From Bacteroidales bacterium (GTDB lineage: Bacteria; Bacteroidota; Bacteroidia; Bacteroidales; F082), in the NCBI GenBank assembly GCA_023229135.1, contig JALNZT010000010.1:50718-114717 (forward strand): a stretch of 64,000 nucleotides of DNA, written 5' to 3'. Below, piece after piece: positions 11,501-20,057 of the stretch; within the stretch, counting starts at the first letter, position 1; every line of letters starts with the position of its first letter. Below the pieces are notes generated by a model. The model did not search any database. It was not told the origin of the DNA and saw only the letters and a list, made by a program, of their open reading frames with translations. The position numbers and the translations under genes were made by a program.

Positions 11501-12658
11501 ATACAAGCAGCTAGCTCTCAAAGTGTTAATTTCAGCGCCACACCAGGTATTGGGAAAGTAGCATTGGAATGGTCTCTTTCTGACTCTAGCAATGTCTTAG
11601 GTTATAATCTCTATCGATTTAGAATGCTTAATGACAATAATACCAGCGATACACTGGCTTTAAACGAGGGACCCATTGTTGATAGCACTTTCGTTGATTA
11701 CAATGTGATTCCCGATTCAACTTATTTCTACCTGTTTACTGCTATGCGGACAGATTTCACCGAAAGCGACTTTTCAAAAGTCGCTACCGCCACCCCCTTC
11801 TCTGCCGCCAACGGCGATGCCAATGGCGATCTAACAGTAAATGTCTTAGATATCACCACCATCGTCAGCTATATCCTCAACCAAAACCCTCAACCCTTTT
11901 TAAGTGATGCGGCTGATGTTAACTACGATGGGCAGATTAACCTGCTTGATATTATTGGCGTGGTAAACCTCATTATGAATGATAGGGCTGTTTCCGACAG
12001 ACCATTCCCTATGATCAGCCAAGAAAAAGCGTATTATGAGTGGCGTGGGCATGAATTGTGGCTGCATAGCACATGCAATTTGGCCGGATTGCAGTTTAGC
12101 ATAGAACTTCCCAAGGATATGAACCCTGAACTGTTAAGTCTCAAAAGCAAATTAAAGGGATTTGAAATGGCATGGAATCATAGCAATAACCAGCTTGATG
12201 TTGTGCTATTCAGTCTGGACGGTAAGACTATACCTGCCGAGGAGCAATTGACACTTGAACTTAGCTCAAACGAATCTATGGCCACCTTCAATTTCAATTC
12301 AATTTTTGGCGGCGATCTGGTAGGCGATATCGTGGAGGTATTGCCCTTTGGAATGATCAACTTATCCGAACAGACACCTGATCAGGTGAAGTTGCAAGTA
12401 CAGCCCAATCCATTTAGCCACCAGCAAATGATTAGCTGGGATATTCCTGAAGCACAAAAAGTGACATTGCAGATATTTGATAATCAAGGCAGGTTGGTTA
12501 AATCGCTTTATGAGGGCAACCTAAACTCCAGCAGCCTTTATTGGGAAGCCAATGATGATTCTAAAAATATAGTAAGCAAAGGCATTTACATCCTCAAAAT
12601 GAAATATGCTGTTAAGAATGAGCAAAGGCAAATTGAACGCAAAATAATATTTCAATAA
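8519..12658 (+). CDS. Second secreted S8 protease, tandem paralogue with dockerin-like module
   Basis: Same architecture as the preceding gene, in 1379 residues: signal peptide (MKKILLSIIFLLLINTVNS), propeptide containing AGELLVKFKSDV, and an S8 domain with Asp210 (ILDTGVD), His265 (NSHGTHCAG), Asn in AAAGNM and Ser450 (GTSMACP). Beta-sandwich, beta-helix-like, Ig-like and fibronectin III-like segments follow. The dockerin-like pair starts at about residue 1099 (DANGD, DVNYDG) and its GDANGDL and INLLDIIGVVN segments nearly match the first protease. A T9SS domain begins near VQPNPFSHQ and ends RKIIFQ. The strong match in dockerin and Ig-like parts against weak match in the beta-helix part points to duplication followed by divergence in the middle. 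The gap to the next gene is 40 nt, suggesting co-transcription with the cohesin-like proteins. Confidence 0.9.
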   Translation: MKKILLSIIFLLLINTVNSQDFISPLNHTDDLKYKAGELLVKFKSDVRLAPDQKGQFERSGIQAIDKLADHFQVTTFHKVFKGAERNQKRHDITFPDGTKKQTPELFNIYLIKYDEKYPVAEIIEAFNQLEEVEYAEGNGEAYINEVFPISDPIDEAALTTYNSDKNHSSEIIIPDDPYYNEQWYLPHIKADSLWMTTTGDTNQIIAILDTGVDYLHPDLVNKIWINHNEIPNNGIDDDNNGFIDDYMGWDFVNEDNDPRDDNSHGTHCAGIAGAETNNGIGIAGTSWGVKIMPVKVFQSNGIGYFSHIAQGFWYAAQNGATIYSNSWSSGGESLAIRDAMEYAYAYGIIVAAAGNMNYKTDLPFPPWPPYQPNYPACYNWVLGVEATLPDKQNAWFSNFDPTGPIISDSRPYGGMYWNDYDYNYELRVPGVGFMSTVPNGQYRAYSGTSMACPLAAGAIALMKSYKPELSNEQVFAKLIQPVKLDLFQAGVMDIQKSTFIDPPADLYYVSHKIIDSLYDGDRDGRPDAGETIDIYIRLKNAGGLSDSVFASLRFTEFEDTTTAQILKNRCYLGSISAYATNTSFDPIRVKIDSNVVNARIISFELLFWEKGSADTLYKNITITIEHGVEIKGTYETLHLSGDAYYLVTEVAVIDSLIIDPGVTVRFSNGNFIMITQYLSAIGNADSLITFKGAEGSFLKSIIMAKNAYSEFEYCKFTEAWSKCNDMMLVNPTKIKNSIFTLSEHARLFTVKPGGEYSYNVIHNNGAPHCGYMIEMWDLGVFEYNVISGNTTNGISPFAFVGHHLPYPQCMNYVKNNLFFNNDMDMAVSGHNGWPMGIYKISENYWGTTDITKIKSNILDFYEDQSRPVLEPETILETPPAEAHGIVWKVQLNGQNPQEEIMEPIGPGSLKFDVYFNRPMDTTFTPFLTFGVRYPFTQNIVMDSASWNADSTIWTAYHQVDISTGDGENTIRVAHAKDTDHFDIPIERSRFSFVIQAASSQSVNFSATPGIGKVALEWSLSDSSNVLGYNLYRFRMLNDNNTSDTLALNEGPIVDSTFVDYNVIPDSTYFYLFTAMRTDFTESDFSKVATATPFSAANGDANGDLTVNVLDITTIVSYILNQNPQPFLSDAADVNYDGQINLLDIIGVVNLIMNDRAVSDRPFPMISQEKAYYEWRGHELWLHSTCNLAGLQFSIELPKDMNPELLSLKSKLKGFEMAWNHSNNQLDVVLFSLDGKTIPAEEQLTLELSSNESMATFNFNSIFGGDLVGDIVEVLPFGMINLSEQTPDQVKLQVQPNPFSHQQMISWDIPEAQKVTLQIFDNQGRLVKSLYEGNLNSSSLYWEANDDSKNIVSKGIYILKMKYAVKNEQRQIERKIIFQ

Positions 12659-12698
12659 ATAATAAATGTAACCGACAACAGCATCAATTAATAAACTA

Positions 12699-14612
12699 AT
12701 GCTAAGAAGAAGTCTAAAAATAGGGTTCGCGATACTGTTTAGCTGCTATATGATTCCCATGGTTCATTCGCAGCATAGCTTGCAGTTAGATTCGGTGCAA
12801 GCCTTTCCAGCATCCTTGGTTAGTGTTGGCATTTCGATTCAAAATGCGACCCCTATATCTTCTTTCCAATTGGATATTCCATTGCCGGAAAGCCTTAGCG
12901 TTGATCCTGGCAGTGTAATTTTAAATAGCAGCAGAGCAACAGATCATCTTATGTCAGCTGCGATAATTGCAAATAACACATTGCGCGTCATTTGTTTTTC
13001 TTTAAACAATACTCCTTTTGTCGGGAACGCGGGTGAAGTAGCCAGTTTTGAGCTTTTGTTGCCCGACCAGCCAATGGAAGCAATTCTTCCAATTGAGAAT
13101 GCGCTATTAGTAAACCTAAGTGGCCAAAACGTGTTGGACGAAACCAGATCAGGAGCAATCAAATCCATGGGCGTTCTTGGAGTTGAGATCAATACAACAG
13201 CTGATAGTATTTGTCTGGGAACTCAAATCCTTTTAGAGGCATTGGTGACTGGCGGAGGCTGGAATCCGATAATCAGCTGGAGTGCTAACCCAAGTGGCTT
13301 TAATGAAATGGGCGAAATAGTGAATGACCAACCCTTGTTTACAACAAAATACCTGGTTCAGGTAAATGACGGATTCCAGATAGCTGCAGATAGCACAACT
13401 ATATTTGTTGCAAGTCCACCAGAGCTTGATGCGGGGATTGATCAATTTATTTGTTTTGGAGAAAATGTTTTGTTGGCTGCTAATGCAATTGGAGCTGATA
13501 GCATTCATTGGTTTGGCGGAAACGGCCTATTTGATGATCCATTTAGCGCGATAACGACCTATACTCCATCTGTAGCTGATCTACAACAAGGCAGTGTTTG
13601 GCTGGGTATTGAAGCAATTGGAAGTGCTCAATGTGATTCTGCCACCGACAGCTTGTTGATACTATTGAATGCGCCACCAGAGGCAGAAGCCGGAGCTGAT
13701 TTTATAGTGCAAATTGGTGAGAATTATCAAAATACAGATGCTTCAGTTCTTCATACTGATTCTTTGTTTTGGCTAAGTAATGGAGATGGAGTTTTTAATG
13801 ACCACCTCTTATTACATCCAATTTATTCGCCAGGCGAAAGGGACATATTGAATGGCCAGGTTTCTTTATGGATTCATGCAATTGGTGATTCGCCCTGTGA
13901 AGATGCCGTTGATAGTTTGCATTTACTGATTTTAAGATCAGGAGACAATACCATGCAATTACCTCAAATGTCGGCAAATACTTATGATACGGTGACTATT
14001 GCTTTATCTGTTGAGAACCGAACCAGCTTTAGCAGTTTCTCAGCAAATATTCTGCTGGCAGATGGCCTAAGCTGGCTAGAAGGTGGGGAGCAATTGACAG
14101 ATCGCGCCCTTGATCATCAAATGACAACACAATACGCTGGACAACAACTTAATATAACTGTTGATTCTCCCAGTAATCATGAATTTAGCGGAAATAATGG
14201 CCCTGTGCTGGAAATGCAAGTTATAACAGGAAACACTCCAGGATCCTTTATTATTGACATTATAAGTGCCAGCCTGATAAACCTGACCGGAGTTGATGTG
14301 CTAACAGATGTAATAAATGGCGAACTGACTTTGTTGCTTGTTGGAAATCAAAATATTGAAACCATTGATAACTCCTTTAAAGTAAGCTATCAAAAAGCAC
14401 AAAAACGAATAGATATAGAGCTGCCTGAGGCTTGTGAGCTTCAAATTGCCGCTTATAGTATTGATGGTAAGCTCTTGCACTCCTCACAACAGCATCTGTC
14501 AGAAGGAAGCCATCAAATTCCGCTTTCAGATCTAACTAAACCTTGCATTATTCAGATAAATATTATTCGTCAAAACCAAACAAGCATTCAAAAAACATTA
14601 AAAATATGGTAA
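12699..14612 (+). CDS. Secreted protein with two cohesin-like modules and T9SS-like tail
   Basis: A 637-residue exported protein with a signal peptide ending near MVHSQ. Module 1 (about 26-142) reads as a cohesin-like beta-sandwich: ISSFQLDIPLPESL, then SSRATDH and NTPFVGNAGEV. Residues 155-405 hold PKD/Ig-like segments (LDAGIDQFICFGENV, AEAGADFIVQIGENY). Module 2 (about 413-545) repeats the cohesin-like pattern with DRALDHQM and SGNNGPVLEM. The last 80 residues resemble a type A T9SS domain, although the final residues KTLKIW are not the usual basic-hydrophobic ending. The gene sits 40 nt after a dockerin-bearing protease and overlaps the next cohesin-like gene by 7 nt. Cohesin assignment rests on sequence pattern and gene context only. 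It could also be a general adhesion sandwich. Confidence 0.65.
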   Translation: MLRRSLKIGFAILFSCYMIPMVHSQHSLQLDSVQAFPASLVSVGISIQNATPISSFQLDIPLPESLSVDPGSVILNSSRATDHLMSAAIIANNTLRVICFSLNNTPFVGNAGEVASFELLLPDQPMEAILPIENALLVNLSGQNVLDETRSGAIKSMGVLGVEINTTADSICLGTQILLEALVTGGGWNPIISWSANPSGFNEMGEIVNDQPLFTTKYLVQVNDGFQIAADSTTIFVASPPELDAGIDQFICFGENVLLAANAIGADSIHWFGGNGLFDDPFSAITTYTPSVADLQQGSVWLGIEAIGSAQCDSATDSLLILLNAPPEAEAGADFIVQIGENYQNTDASVLHTDSLFWLSNGDGVFNDHLLLHPIYSPGERDILNGQVSLWIHAIGDSPCEDAVDSLHLLILRSGDNTMQLPQMSANTYDTVTIALSVENRTSFSSFSANILLADGLSWLEGGEQLTDRALDHQMTTQYAGQQLNITVDSPSNHEFSGNNGPVLEMQVITGNTPGSFIIDIISASLINLTGVDVLTDVINGELTLLLVGNQNIETIDNSFKVSYQKAQKRIDIELPEACELQIAAYSIDGKLLHSSQQHLSEGSHQIPLSDLTKPCIIQINIIRQNQTSIQKTLKIW

Positions 14613-17242
14613 CACTAAACCGACCAATTTGTGATAATTGCATAAGCAGTATTACAAAAAAACTGACCCTAATATCACTGATGCTTATATTTGTAGCTAG
14701 TGCAAGTGCACAGAATATTATGCAAATTAATGATGCTAGTGTTGCAGCCGGTAGTCAGGTAGAAATATCCATCAACATTACCAATGCCGATGCTTTTGTA
14801 GGCTTTCAACTGGATATCCCTTTGCCATCTGCAGTAAGTTATGTCAACAACTCTGCATTGTTGGTAAGTGAAAGAAGCAATGGTCATTCACTCAGCACAA
14901 CTTTAATGACTGGAAATATTCTAAGAATCATTGCTTTTTCGTTTAATAACACACCTTTTAGTGGTAATTCGGGAGCTGTTGCCCGTTTTAAGTTAAATGC
15001 AGGAAATATTCCTGGAAGCTACACTTTAGCGATTCAAAACGCTTTAATTGCAAGTACCAGCACCAATATTATGACGGGAAGCATCAATGGCACGCTGACT
15101 ATTCAGGCTCCCAATATTCAGGTGAATCCTGCGAATCAAGACTTTGGAAGCATTCCATTGGGAGGCTATAGCGATAGAAATTTTACCATTCAGAATACCG
15201 GCAACCAAACATTAAATGTAAGCAACATTACTTTTAACAGTCCTCATTTTATAAACCAAAGCGCAAGTAGTTTTAGCCTTTCAGCGGGGCAAAGCCAAAA
15301 CATTACGGTTAGGTTTAATTCCACTGTAAAAGGAACATACTCAAAAACCATGAGTGTTGCGTCTAATGATCCAGATCAACCCATAACCAGCATTAACCTC
15401 ACCGCCATAGCGTTTGCAGTAAATGAACTACATACAGGAAGCATGGTAGCCCCCTCGGGAACTCAGGCTACACTGGAATTTACCATTAACAATATGGAAA
15501 ATTTTGTTGGATTTCAGTTTGACCTCAGTCTCCCGACGCCTTTAAGCTATGTTGCCGGTTCTGTAAGCCTTACTGCAAGCCGTGTTACAGACCACCATGC
15601 CAGCGTAAATATGATCAACAGTTCAACTTTGAGGGTTATTGGCTTTTCGCCGTCAAATACACCATTTTTAGGAGATGATGGCAAAATTGTTTCGCTTAGC
15701 TTCGACGTAAATGGAACTGGAGGATGGTATCCACTGAATATTAACAGTGTGATTATTGGCGATTTGAATGGAGACAATGTGGTTTCAGCCTCCACAAATG
15801 GATCGCTAACAATAACTGCCCCGGATATACACGCCAACAGTAATTTATCTTTTGGTGATGTAGCTGTAAATGAAACTGGTAACTCAGAACTCACCATTTA
15901 CAATTACGGACAAGAAGCGCTGATTATAAATACCATCAACTTCACAAATTCTGTTTTTTCAAACTTAACAAGTCTGCCTATTACTATTCAAAGTTACGAA
16001 AACACCCAACTACAGCTAAAATATAATCCTATCCAATCAGGTCAAAGCACAGGGTCAATGCGTATTTATTCCAATGACCCTAACGAAAACCCATTTCTCG
16101 TAAGCTTATCTGCCAATGCATTTAGCCCTAACTATTTAACAGTGCAAGATCTTACAGCAAGTCCTGGAACTCAGGCTACGCTTGCAATTAGTGCTGAAAA
16201 CTATGAGGATTTTGTAGGTTTTCAATTTGATCTCACACTTCCCGAAGGGGCTACCTATGTGCCTGGAAGTGCACTGCTGGCGGCAGATCGCAAACAGGAT
16301 CACACATTATCTGTTAGTCAGTTAGAAAACGGATCGCTTCGCTTTTTGTGTTTCTCAATGAATCAATTGGCGTTTAGAGACAACGAAGGAACTTTGGTAC
16401 AGTTGGCTGTTGCCATTGACGAAGCGATGGGCGAAGGAAACTATCAAATAAGCATGGCGAATGCTTTTCTTGGTAACAGCGCATCTTCTAATATTTTATA
16501 TGCTGCGAATAATGGCACATTGGAAATAGTCGCTCAACAACAACTTGCAATAGCGGTTTTGCTTGAAGGCCCTTTTGATGGCACCAATGCTATGAATGCC
16601 TCCCTAAAAAATGCTGGCCTCCTACCGCTTGCACAACCTTATAATAGTGGCCCATGGAATTATACAGGTACTGAACAGGCCGTTTCATTGGGTGCAGATA
16701 TTGTTGACTGGGTGCTGGTTGAACTCCGTGATGCCGATGCTCCTGAAAACGCAACATCTTCAACAATAGTAGAAGGCTGGCCTAAAGCAATGTTACTCAA
16801 AAGTGACGGCAACATCGTTGATTTTAATGGAAATACGCCTTCAATTGCCAGCCCTTCTGTAAGCGACAACCTCTACCTCGTCATCCGCCACCGCAACCAC
16901 CTCGATGTGATGAGTAGTGAGTCATTGGTTCTCGCGGGCAATACATACAGCTATGACTTCACGGATGACATCTCAAAAGCTTATGGAGGTGTAGCCGGTT
17001 ACAAAGCCATTGGCAATGGGAAATATGGCATGGTGGCCGGAGATATTGATGCCGATGGAGCGGTGCTTGCCTCCGATTTCAATGTCTGGGCAATCAACTT
17101 TGGACTCATCACCATTTACCTGCCTGCCGATGTGGATATGGACGGACAGGTGCTTGCCAGCGACTTTAATAAGTGGGCTGTGAATTTTGGGACGAATCCG
17201 GAGAGTCGGGAAGTGCGTTTCAAGAGCCAGGTGCCGGACTGA
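14606..17242 (+). CDS. Scaffoldin-like protein with three cohesin-like modules and a C-terminal dockerin-like pair
   Basis: The start is the ATG at 14606, overlapping the previous stop as ATGGTAA; an upstream in-frame ATG at 14543 lies inside that gene. The signal peptide ends near FVASASAQ. The order is cohesin-like 1 (bases 14711-15105), ASH/HYDIN-type sandwich (FGSIPLGGYSDRNFTIQNTG), cohesin-like 2 (15421-15825), second ASH-type sandwich (FGDVAVNETGNSELTIYN), cohesin-like 3 (16135-16535), a domain beginning LLEGPFDGTNAMN common in Bacteroidetes surface proteins, then a dockerin-like pair (DIDADGAVLASDF and DVDMDGQVLASDF) at about 17035-17200. No T9SS domain follows, unlike its neighbours, so surface retention may depend on partners. 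The layout resembles a small scaffoldin. Binding to the protease dockerins is an inference. Confidence 0.65.
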   Translation: MVTLNRPICDNCISSITKKLTLISLMLIFVASASAQNIMQINDASVAAGSQVEISINITNADAFVGFQLDIPLPSAVSYVNNSALLVSERSNGHSLSTTLMTGNILRIIAFSFNNTPFSGNSGAVARFKLNAGNIPGSYTLAIQNALIASTSTNIMTGSINGTLTIQAPNIQVNPANQDFGSIPLGGYSDRNFTIQNTGNQTLNVSNITFNSPHFINQSASSFSLSAGQSQNITVRFNSTVKGTYSKTMSVASNDPDQPITSINLTAIAFAVNELHTGSMVAPSGTQATLEFTINNMENFVGFQFDLSLPTPLSYVAGSVSLTASRVTDHHASVNMINSSTLRVIGFSPSNTPFLGDDGKIVSLSFDVNGTGGWYPLNINSVIIGDLNGDNVVSASTNGSLTITAPDIHANSNLSFGDVAVNETGNSELTIYNYGQEALIINTINFTNSVFSNLTSLPITIQSYENTQLQLKYNPIQSGQSTGSMRIYSNDPNENPFLVSLSANAFSPNYLTVQDLTASPGTQATLAISAENYEDFVGFQFDLTLPEGATYVPGSALLAADRKQDHTLSVSQLENGSLRFLCFSMNQLAFRDNEGTLVQLAVAIDEAMGEGNYQISMANAFLGNSASSNILYAANNGTLEIVAQQQLAIAVLLEGPFDGTNAMNASLKNAGLLPLAQPYNSGPWNYTGTEQAVSLGADIVDWVLVELRDADAPENATSSTIVEGWPKAMLLKSDGNIVDFNGNTPSIASPSVSDNLYLVIRHRNHLDVMSSESLVLAGNTYSYDFTDDISKAYGGVAGYKAIGNGKYGMVAGDIDADGAVLASDFNVWAINFGLITIYLPADVDMDGQVLASDFNKWAVNFGTNPESREVRFKSQVPD

Positions 17243-17493
17243 TCAATGATTATTAAATGTTTATCATAAAACACACTATCCAAATGACACAAATATACAC
17301 TATGATTAGTTTGTCGGTATTGCTTGCAAGATGGCATCTTATCAAGCATAGCAGTTAGCCTTATTTGTAATTATTTTAAATAAAATGCTCACCTCCTATT
17401 TATGTGTATTTATGTTATCTTTATAACTTTATTTTAAATACCCACAATCAACTAAATAAAAAATCAAGCCTTATAAATTAGAAATACCATCTT

Positions 17494-19611
17494 ATGAAAA
17501 AGCATCTCTACCTATTTTGCGCTTTGCTATTAATCGGAGCAAGCGTTTTTGCTCAACCACAGCTTTCCTTCAAGTTTGCAAAACCTAAAATTGAATTTTT
17601 TAGTGGGCTTGGGAATTATCTGGTTTTTGATATTGAAGTCAAGTCAGATCAAGCGGGCTATTACCTCTATTCTAGCGCCTTGTCAATGGAATATAATTCT
17701 TCCGCATTTGATGTAACAAATGTATTGGTTTTCAAAGGAACTTTATTGAATGGCACTTTTCAGTATGGCCCTCAAGTACTTCCAAAATATGCAGATCCAT
17801 TTACAACACTAAATTCGGGTAAAATCAATGTTTCGACTTTACCAGGAACCAATAATTATAATGCTAACCCAGCATCACCCGCTTCAAGGTTTAACGAAGT
17901 ACCTACTGAATGGGTTTCATTAGTAACTTTATGGGTTTTGATTGACAACCCTACAGAGGTTGCCGGAGTTTATTTCTTTGAACCTTCGATGAATGGTCAA
18001 ATATTTCATACAAGTGTTGAGGGTGCAACGGCATTCCTGAATCCTAACCTGTATGAAACTCCCACATTAGAAAGTTGTAATCTTGAAAGAATTTATTCGG
18101 AAGTTAATGGCTGGACTCAATACGGCGGCACATTAGACTGGTCCGCATCTGTCAACACCACCATCTTTGATGGCAATGCAACTATTACTCAAGCTGATAA
18201 CACCGCTGCATTGGCTAACAACCTCAACATTATGACTGGAGCAAGCCTCAACCTTGGGGCAAATAAATGGCTCACGGTTGCCAGCACGATGAATTCTCAG
18301 GCTACAGATGCGCTCATCATAAACGATGGAGGTTCTCTGATTCACAATTCATCATTAGTGAATGCAACACTAAAACGTAACATTACAGGAGGTAGTCTTA
18401 ACCCAACAACACACCGCTATCATCTGGTTTCTGTGCCAATGGATGCGGCCAGTGTATTTAATGCTGGCAATGTCTTTATGGGAATACACCTTTGGGAATT
18501 AAATGCTATAAGTCAGGATTGGTTAAAAATAACAGACAGCAATTTTCCTATCAACAATAAAGAGGGCTATCTAATTTGGCACGACCAGCTATCTCACACA
18601 CTTGAAATAGCAGGCATACTGAATGGTGGAGACTATAATCTACCGGCAAAAACCCTAGGTCTCCATACTGACGGACAATCCTATAGGCTGTTACCAAACC
18701 CATATCCTTCTGCTATAGAATGGAGCACTCCAACCGGCTATGATGCTGCGGTGTATTTTTATAATGGAGCAACTGGTAACTATCAGACTTTTGCTGACGG
18801 AGTCCCCTCCCCTGCAATCGTACCTTCCGGCCAGTCATTCTTTGTTAAAAAATCAGTTCCAGGAGGTAGTGCCAGTGCAATTACCATAAGCAATAGCAGC
18901 CGGCTTCATAACAATCAAGCTCTTTATAAATCTACTAACGCAGTATCAAATCTATTGCAAATTAAGGTCAGCTCTGAAATATCGGAGGATAATGCTTACA
19001 TCCGATTCCATGAAGAGGCAACCAATTTATTTGACCCTGATAAAGATGCCCGAAAACTAACTGGATTTGGCGATGCCCCTCAACTATATACCTCCCTAGA
19101 AGGTATAAACTACGCAATTAATACACTGGAGATGACAAGTGAACCTATTGCCGTTCCATTGCATTTTACAATGTCTATGGATGGAATGGTAAATATGGAG
19201 ATTGCTGGACTGGAAAGTTTCACACAGGGGCGATCAGTTTTTCTAGAAGATGTATTGCTAAATGAAGTAGTTGATATTAATGAACAAGCTGTTTACAGCT
19301 TCCAGCATCAGCAAAATATACCCGCTGACCGATTCATACTACACTTTAACGGTATGGTTGGAATTGAAGCAATAGCTAGCGAAACCATTAAAATGCACGC
19401 TATAAATAAACGAATTTATATCCATCTCCCTTCAGGCGATTTAAGCAACGCAACTGTGGAAATTTTTGACCAAATGGGCAGAACTGTTTATCATCAAATT
19501 CATGCTTCAGACAATCCAATTGTCATCAACGCGAACAGCTACCCTCACTTTCTTATAGTGAAAGTGAAAACAGCAAGCCATGCCAAAACATCAAAATTAA
19601 TCATTCAATAA
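17494..19611 (+). CDS. Large T9SS-secreted surface protein, function unknown
   Basis: A 705-residue exported protein with signal peptide MKKHLYLFCALLLIGASVFA. An N-terminal beta-sandwich (about 25-165, LVFDIEVKSDQAGYYLY) is faintly cohesin-like. The central region has a motif common in large Bacteroidetes surface proteins (HRYHLVSVPMDAA, HLWELNAISQDW, SYRLLPNPYPSAIEW, PSGQSFFVKK). The C-terminal 75 residues form a T9SS type A domain (VEIFDQMGRTVYHQ to KTSKLIIQ). No catalytic motif is visible. It is separated from the cohesin-like operon by 251 nt and followed after 8 nt by the PID-CTERM-like gene, so those two probably form one transcript. It may be a structural or adhesive partner of the protease locus; that is contextual only. 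Confidence 0.7.
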   Translation: MKKHLYLFCALLLIGASVFAQPQLSFKFAKPKIEFFSGLGNYLVFDIEVKSDQAGYYLYSSALSMEYNSSAFDVTNVLVFKGTLLNGTFQYGPQVLPKYADPFTTLNSGKINVSTLPGTNNYNANPASPASRFNEVPTEWVSLVTLWVLIDNPTEVAGVYFFEPSMNGQIFHTSVEGATAFLNPNLYETPTLESCNLERIYSEVNGWTQYGGTLDWSASVNTTIFDGNATITQADNTAALANNLNIMTGASLNLGANKWLTVASTMNSQATDALIINDGGSLIHNSSLVNATLKRNITGGSLNPTTHRYHLVSVPMDAASVFNAGNVFMGIHLWELNAISQDWLKITDSNFPINNKEGYLIWHDQLSHTLEIAGILNGGDYNLPAKTLGLHTDGQSYRLLPNPYPSAIEWSTPTGYDAAVYFYNGATGNYQTFADGVPSPAIVPSGQSFFVKKSVPGGSASAITISNSSRLHNNQALYKSTNAVSNLLQIKVSSEISEDNAYIRFHEEATNLFDPDKDARKLTGFGDAPQLYTSLEGINYAINTLEMTSEPIAVPLHFTMSMDGMVNMEIAGLESFTQGRSVFLEDVLLNEVVDINEQAVYSFQHQQNIPADRFILHFNGMVGIEAIASETIKMHAINKRIYIHLPSGDLSNATVEIFDQMGRTVYHQIHASDNPIVINANSYPHFLIVKVKTASHAKTSKLIIQ

Positions 19612-19619
19612 TAAGGGCT

Positions 19620-19853
19620 ATGAAACACTTTAAAAAAATAATCATTGTCGCCACTTTGCTACTTGTCAGTAACCTCTCATACGCTCAAGGCCCACCAGAA
19701 CCACCGGCAGATCCGAATACAGGAGGCGGCCCAGTTGGTGGCAACGCACCTATTGGATCGGGTATAGCAATACTACTTAGCCTTGGAGCCGCTTATGGTG
19801 GACGTAAAGTCTATCACTATTGGCAAAGCCAAAAGGAAGAAATTGAAGATTAG
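19620..19853 (+). CDS. Small PID-CTERM-like sorting-signal protein
   Basis: A 77-residue protein: signal peptide (MKHFKKIIIVATLLLVSNLSYAQ), a short Pro/Gly-rich mature stretch (GPPEPPADPNTGGGP), then NAPIGSGIAILLSLGAAYGG and a basic, polar tail RKVYHYWQSQ. A proline-containing turn followed by a hydrophobic segment and a basic tail is the layout of the PID-CTERM sorting domains of Bacteroidetes. The first residues of the motif are PIG here instead of PID. The family is thought to be processed at the membrane, but the enzyme is not encoded in this window. Almost the whole protein is signal plus sorting segment, leaving about 25 exported residues. It lies 8 nt after a T9SS protein gene and ends the operon at a clear terminator. 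Confidence 0.65.
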   Translation: MKHFKKIIIVATLLLVSNLSYAQGPPEPPADPNTGGGPVGGNAPIGSGIAILLSLGAAYGGRKVYHYWQSQKEEIED

Positions 19854-19877
19854 CATATCCCATTTATAGTCAACAAG

Positions 19878-19908
19878 CTCCCAATGGTATTAGCCTTTGG
19901 GAGTTTTT
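19878..19908 (+). terminator. Rho-independent terminator after the secreted-protein operon
   Basis: CTCCCAA (19878-19884) pairs with TTGGGAG (19897-19903), followed by a T run. It lies 25 nt beyond the stop of the PID-CTERM-like gene. Confidence 0.8.
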
Positions 19909-19930
19909 CTAATAGAACGTCTCCCAATTT

Positions 19931-19961
19931 ATGCCAGAAATTAATTTTTCTGGCATTTTTT
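19931..19961 (+). terminator. Second, stronger terminator
   Basis: A perfect 10-bp stem, ATGCCAGAAA (19931-19940) with TTTCTGGCAT (19947-19956), has a 6-nt loop and a T tract. An ATG at its first base opens a long frame across the 21-bp repeats, but that ATG is part of the hairpin and has no plausible ribosome binding context. Confidence 0.85.
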
Positions 19962-20057
19962 ATTGTAATTCTAACTCCCCCACTAAAACAACACACAACG
20001 CAAAACAAAACGACACGAAAGGCTTACAGATAGCCCCACTTTATAAGCAAAAAAGGA

